Source: Planctomycetia bacterium (GTDB taxonomy: Bacteria; Planctomycetota; UBA1135; GCA-002686595). From it: DNA of 8,210 nucleotides. Each line of letters begins with the position of its first letter. Position 1 is the first letter of the stretch. This document shows positions 5,824 to 8,210 of the stretch, piece by piece. Made by a program: the position numbers and the translations under genes. The notes under the pieces are model-generated. The model made no database searches and had not been told where the DNA came from. It worked only from the letters and a program-made list of their open reading frames with translations. Location of the stretch: assembly GCA_005778045.1 (NCBI GenBank), contig SXKQ01000149.1:1-8210 (forward strand). Reading direction: 5' to 3'.

Positions 5824-8210
5824 ATGTGGCACCCCGCTACGGAGAACGCCTGCTTGCAACTTCGCTTCGCGCTGCTCGTCCTTGCCCTCTCAGTCGGCTG
5901 TTCGTACTCCTCGGAGTCCGCGCGCGAACCCGCGAGCACGCTGGAGTCGGCTGTCGACCGCTCGCTCTTCGATGGCCAGTCGCTCGCGAACTGGGACGGC
6001 GACTCGCGCTTCTGGCGCGTCGAGAACGGCTGCATCGTGGGCGAGAGCACGGCGACGAATCCGTGCGATGCGACGACGTACCTGCTGTGGCGCGGCGACG
6101 AGGTCGCGAACTTCGAGCTCTCGTTCGAGTACCGCATCGTGGGCGGCAACAGCGGCGTGCAGTTCCGCAGCGACGATCGCGGCGGCTGGCAGGTGGCCGG
6201 ATTCCAAGCGGACATCGAGGACGGTCCTAATTGGACTGGCTGCCTGTACGAACAGGATGGCGCGGGCGTCGTCGCGACACGCGGCGAGGGCGTGACGCTC
6301 GACGGTGCCGGTGCGCGCAAGGAACGCTTCGCGGATGCGAGCGAGCTGCTCGCCAGCGTGCGCAAGCAGGACTGGAACCGCTACGTGATCCGCGCGCACG
6401 GCGAGCAAGTCGAGCTCGAGATCAACGGACACGTCACGGCCAAGGTGACGGACCTGCGAGCCACGCGACGGCTCGGTGGGAAGCTCGCGCTGCAGCTGCA
6501 CGCGGGTCCGCCGATGCGCGTGGAGTACCGCGGCCTGCAGCTCCAGAGACTGCCGGATTCCGTTCCAACGCCGGTGGTCGCGAGCGCGTCAGGGACCGAC
6601 GGCAAGAACCAATGGTCGCCCCGCTTCGATGGCGCGCGCCCACAGTGGCTGTGGACCTCCGCCGAGTCACCGGAAGGCGACATGGTCGCGCTGCGCCGCG
6701 AGTTCGAGCTCGTGGGCGAGCCGACCCGCGCGCTGCTGCGCTGCAGCGCGGACAATCACGTGCGAGTCTTCCTCGGCGACGAGCTGGTGCTCGCGCACGA
6801 CGACTGGTCGCAAGCGGTCGAAGTCGACGTCACGAGGCAAGTCCGAAGCGGCGCGAACTCGCTCGTCGCGCTGTGCCGCAACGACGGAGGGCCCGCAGGC
6901 GCATGGTTCGAGCTCCTTGTCGAACGCAAGGACGCCAAGCCCCTGCGCTTGCAGTCGGACGGCAGCTGGGCGGTGCAGCGACTCGCGGCGAACGAGGAGT
7001 GGGAGAGTTGGAAGCCAGCACAGCACGCGTGGCGACTTTCTCCGCCGTACGTCGTCGGGAGCTTCGGAGTCTCGCCGTGGGGCTCGCTCTCGTGGGAGCC
7101 GCAGCCGCAGGAAGAGGTCGAGCAACGCGCCCTCGCTGCCGAGGAGCTCACGCTGCTGCCCGGCTTCCGCGCGCAGCTGCTCTACTCGGTCCCGCGTTCC
7201 GAGCAAGGCTCGTGGGTCTCGCTCGCCGAGGATCCAACCGGACGTCTCTACGCCAGCGACCAGTACGGCGCTCTGTTCCGCGTGTCCATCGGAGCGAGCG
7301 AGAGCGATACGCGCATCGAGCCGGTCGATGTCAACGTCGGCAGCGCCCACGGCCTGTGCTGGGCCCACGACTCGCTGTACGCCGTCGTCAGCGAAGGTGG
7401 CGGACGCGACAACGGCCTCTATCGCCTCCGCGATACCGACGGGGACGACCGACTCGATCATGCGCAGTTGCTGCGCAAGTTCGGCGGCGGGGGTGAGCAC
7501 GGCCCGCACGCAGTGGTGCCCGGTCCCGACGGCGCGCTTTGGATCGTCGGCGGCAATCACACCGACCTGCCCGAGCCCATCGACACCTACGCGCGCCCGC
7601 GCAACTGGGCCGAAGACCTGCTCGAGCCGCGCATCGAGGATCCCAACGGGCACGCAGTCGGCATTCGCGCGCCGGCGGGCTGGGTGGTGCGTACCGATGC
7701 GGATGGCAAGCGCTGGGAACTGTGGGCCTGCGGCTTCCGCAATGCCTACGACATCGCCCTCGATCACGAGGGCGAGCTGTTCACGTTCGATTCCGACATG
7801 GAGTGGGACATCGGCGCGCCGTGGTACCGGCCCACGCGCGTCTTCCACGTCGTGCGCGGCGCCGACTTCGGCTGGCGCGGCGGACCGGGCAAGATGCCGC
7901 CCTGCTACCCCGACACGCTGCCGAGCGTCGTCGACATCGGACCGTCGTCCCCCACCGGCGTGACCTTTGGCTACGGCGCGAAGTTCCCTGCGCGCTACGA
8001 GCGCGCGCTCTACGCCCTCGACTGGGCCTACGGCACGATCTACGCGGTGCATCTCGAGGCGCAGGGCTCCACCTATGGCGCCACGTTCGAGAAGTTCGCC
8101 ACGGGCAAGCCATTCCCCGTGACGGACGCAGTCATCGGGCGCGACGGCGCGATGTACGTCACGACTGGTGGACGGCGCACGCAGTCGGGCCTGTACCGCA
8201 TCACGTCCGA
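5824..8210 (+). CDS. DUF1080 / galactose-binding-like / PVC-type dehydrogenase fusion lipoprotein (3' end outside window)
   Basis: An open frame of 795 codons runs to the window edge without a stop. The ATG at 5824 is the first after an in-frame TAG at 5791. A hydrophobic stretch ends in VGC, making Cys26 a likely lipid site, though Ser at -3 is not ideal. Residues 49-243 form a DUF1080 (3-keto-disaccharide hydrolase-like) domain: LFDGQSLANW, NSGVQFR (109-115), QADIEDGPN (128-136), DWNRYVI (183-189), LQLHAGP (223-229). Residues about 264-385 resemble the galactose-binding-like jelly roll of sugar-active enzymes. From L442 a PVC-type membrane-bound dehydrogenase propeller begins with LTLLPGF and continues through GGGGEHGPHAVV (554-565), DSDMEWDIG (656-664) and TGVTFGYGAKFP (711-722). 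Relatives often carry HEAT repeats and a CxxCH haem domain after this; none is visible yet. A role in carbohydrate oxidation or cleavage at the envelope is inferred from the domains. Confidence 0.9.
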   Translation, partial: MWHPATENACLQLRFALLVLALSVGCSYSSESAREPASTLESAVDRSLFDGQSLANWDGDSRFWRVENGCIVGESTATNPCDATTYLLWRGDEVANFELSFEYRIVGGNSGVQFRSDDRGGWQVAGFQADIEDGPNWTGCLYEQDGAGVVATRGEGVTLDGAGARKERFADASELLASVRKQDWNRYVIRAHGEQVELEINGHVTAKVTDLRATRRLGGKLALQLHAGPPMRVEYRGLQLQRLPDSVPTPVVASASGTDGKNQWSPRFDGARPQWLWTSAESPEGDMVALRREFELVGEPTRALLRCSADNHVRVFLGDELVLAHDDWSQAVEVDVTRQVRSGANSLVALCRNDGGPAGAWFELLVERKDAKPLRLQSDGSWAVQRLAANEEWESWKPAQHAWRLSPPYVVGSFGVSPWGSLSWEPQPQEEVEQRALAAEELTLLPGFRAQLLYSVPRSEQGSWVSLAEDPTGRLYASDQYGALFRVSIGASESDTRIEPVDVNVGSAHGLCWAHDSLYAVVSEGGGRDNGLYRLRDTDGDDRLDHAQLLRKFGGGGEHGPHAVVPGPDGALWIVGGNHTDLPEPIDTYARPRNWAEDLLEPRIEDPNGHAVGIRAPAGWVVRTDADGKRWELWACGFRNAYDIALDHEGELFTFDSDMEWDIGAPWYRPTRVFHVVRGADFGWRGGPGKMPPCYPDTLPSVVDIGPSSPTGVTFGYGAKFPARYERALYALDWAYGTIYAVHLEAQGSTYGATFEKFATGKPFPVTDAVIGRDGAMYVTTGGRRTQSGLYRITS

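Noticed and set aside
5301..6365. 354-residue minus-strand frame spanning the divergent gap
   Set aside because: It crosses the intergenic region and overlaps two supported genes in the wrong frame; its sequence is Ser/Arg-rich without domain features.
6667..8052. 461-residue minus-strand frame opposite the dehydrogenase domain
   Set aside because: It is antisense to a clearly conserved domain and has no recognisable motif of its own; the length follows from rare stop codons in GC-rich DNA.

Overview
The window is very GC-rich and gene-dense. It looks like a chromosomal stretch from a high-GC member of the Planctomycetota or a related PVC-group bacterium. The main reason is the rightward gene at the right end. 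It joins a DUF1080-type (3-keto-disaccharide hydrolase-like) domain to a PVC-type putative membrane-bound dehydrogenase propeller, an architecture known mainly from Planctomycetes and Verrucomicrobia. Poor Shine-Dalgarno sites in front of some genes fit this. No mobile element, tRNA, rRNA or CRISPR array is visible.

Layout, left to right. (1) 2-238, plus strand: the 3' end of an unrecognised gene. (2) 1622-235, minus strand: a two-gene unit made of an ECF-like sigma factor followed, 2 bases later, by a TPR-like protein whose stop codon overlaps the stop of gene 1. (3) 1623-1896: a non-coding gap with a 9-bp direct repeat upstream of the sigma gene and a perfect 14-bp hairpin that probably terminates the next minus-strand gene. 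(4) 3012-1897, minus: a secreted, lysine-rich TPR-like protein. (5) 3986-3129, minus: a complete XdhC/CoxI-family molybdoenzyme maturation factor. (6) 5697-4021, minus: a DUF4139-like lipoprotein with a tryptophan-rich C-terminus. (7) 5698-5823: a divergent intergenic region. (8) 5824 to the window end, plus: the 5' part of the DUF1080/dehydrogenase lipoprotein, cut off by the window edge.

How the genes may work together. Genes 6, 5 and 4 lie head to tail on the minus strand with gaps of 34 and 116 bases and may be partly co-transcribed, but no shared pathway is evident. The sigma factor and its TPR partner look like a regulatory pair without a classical zinc-binding anti-sigma factor. The two lipoproteins at the right are divergently transcribed and both act at the cell envelope. 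The fusion protein points to capture, oxidation and cleavage of carbohydrate-like substrates outside the cytoplasm. I see no convincing new multi-gene system. The best leads are the sigma/TPR pair, the G9 tract inside the XdhC signature motif, the Trp-rich tail of the DUF4139 lipoprotein, and the three-domain fusion.
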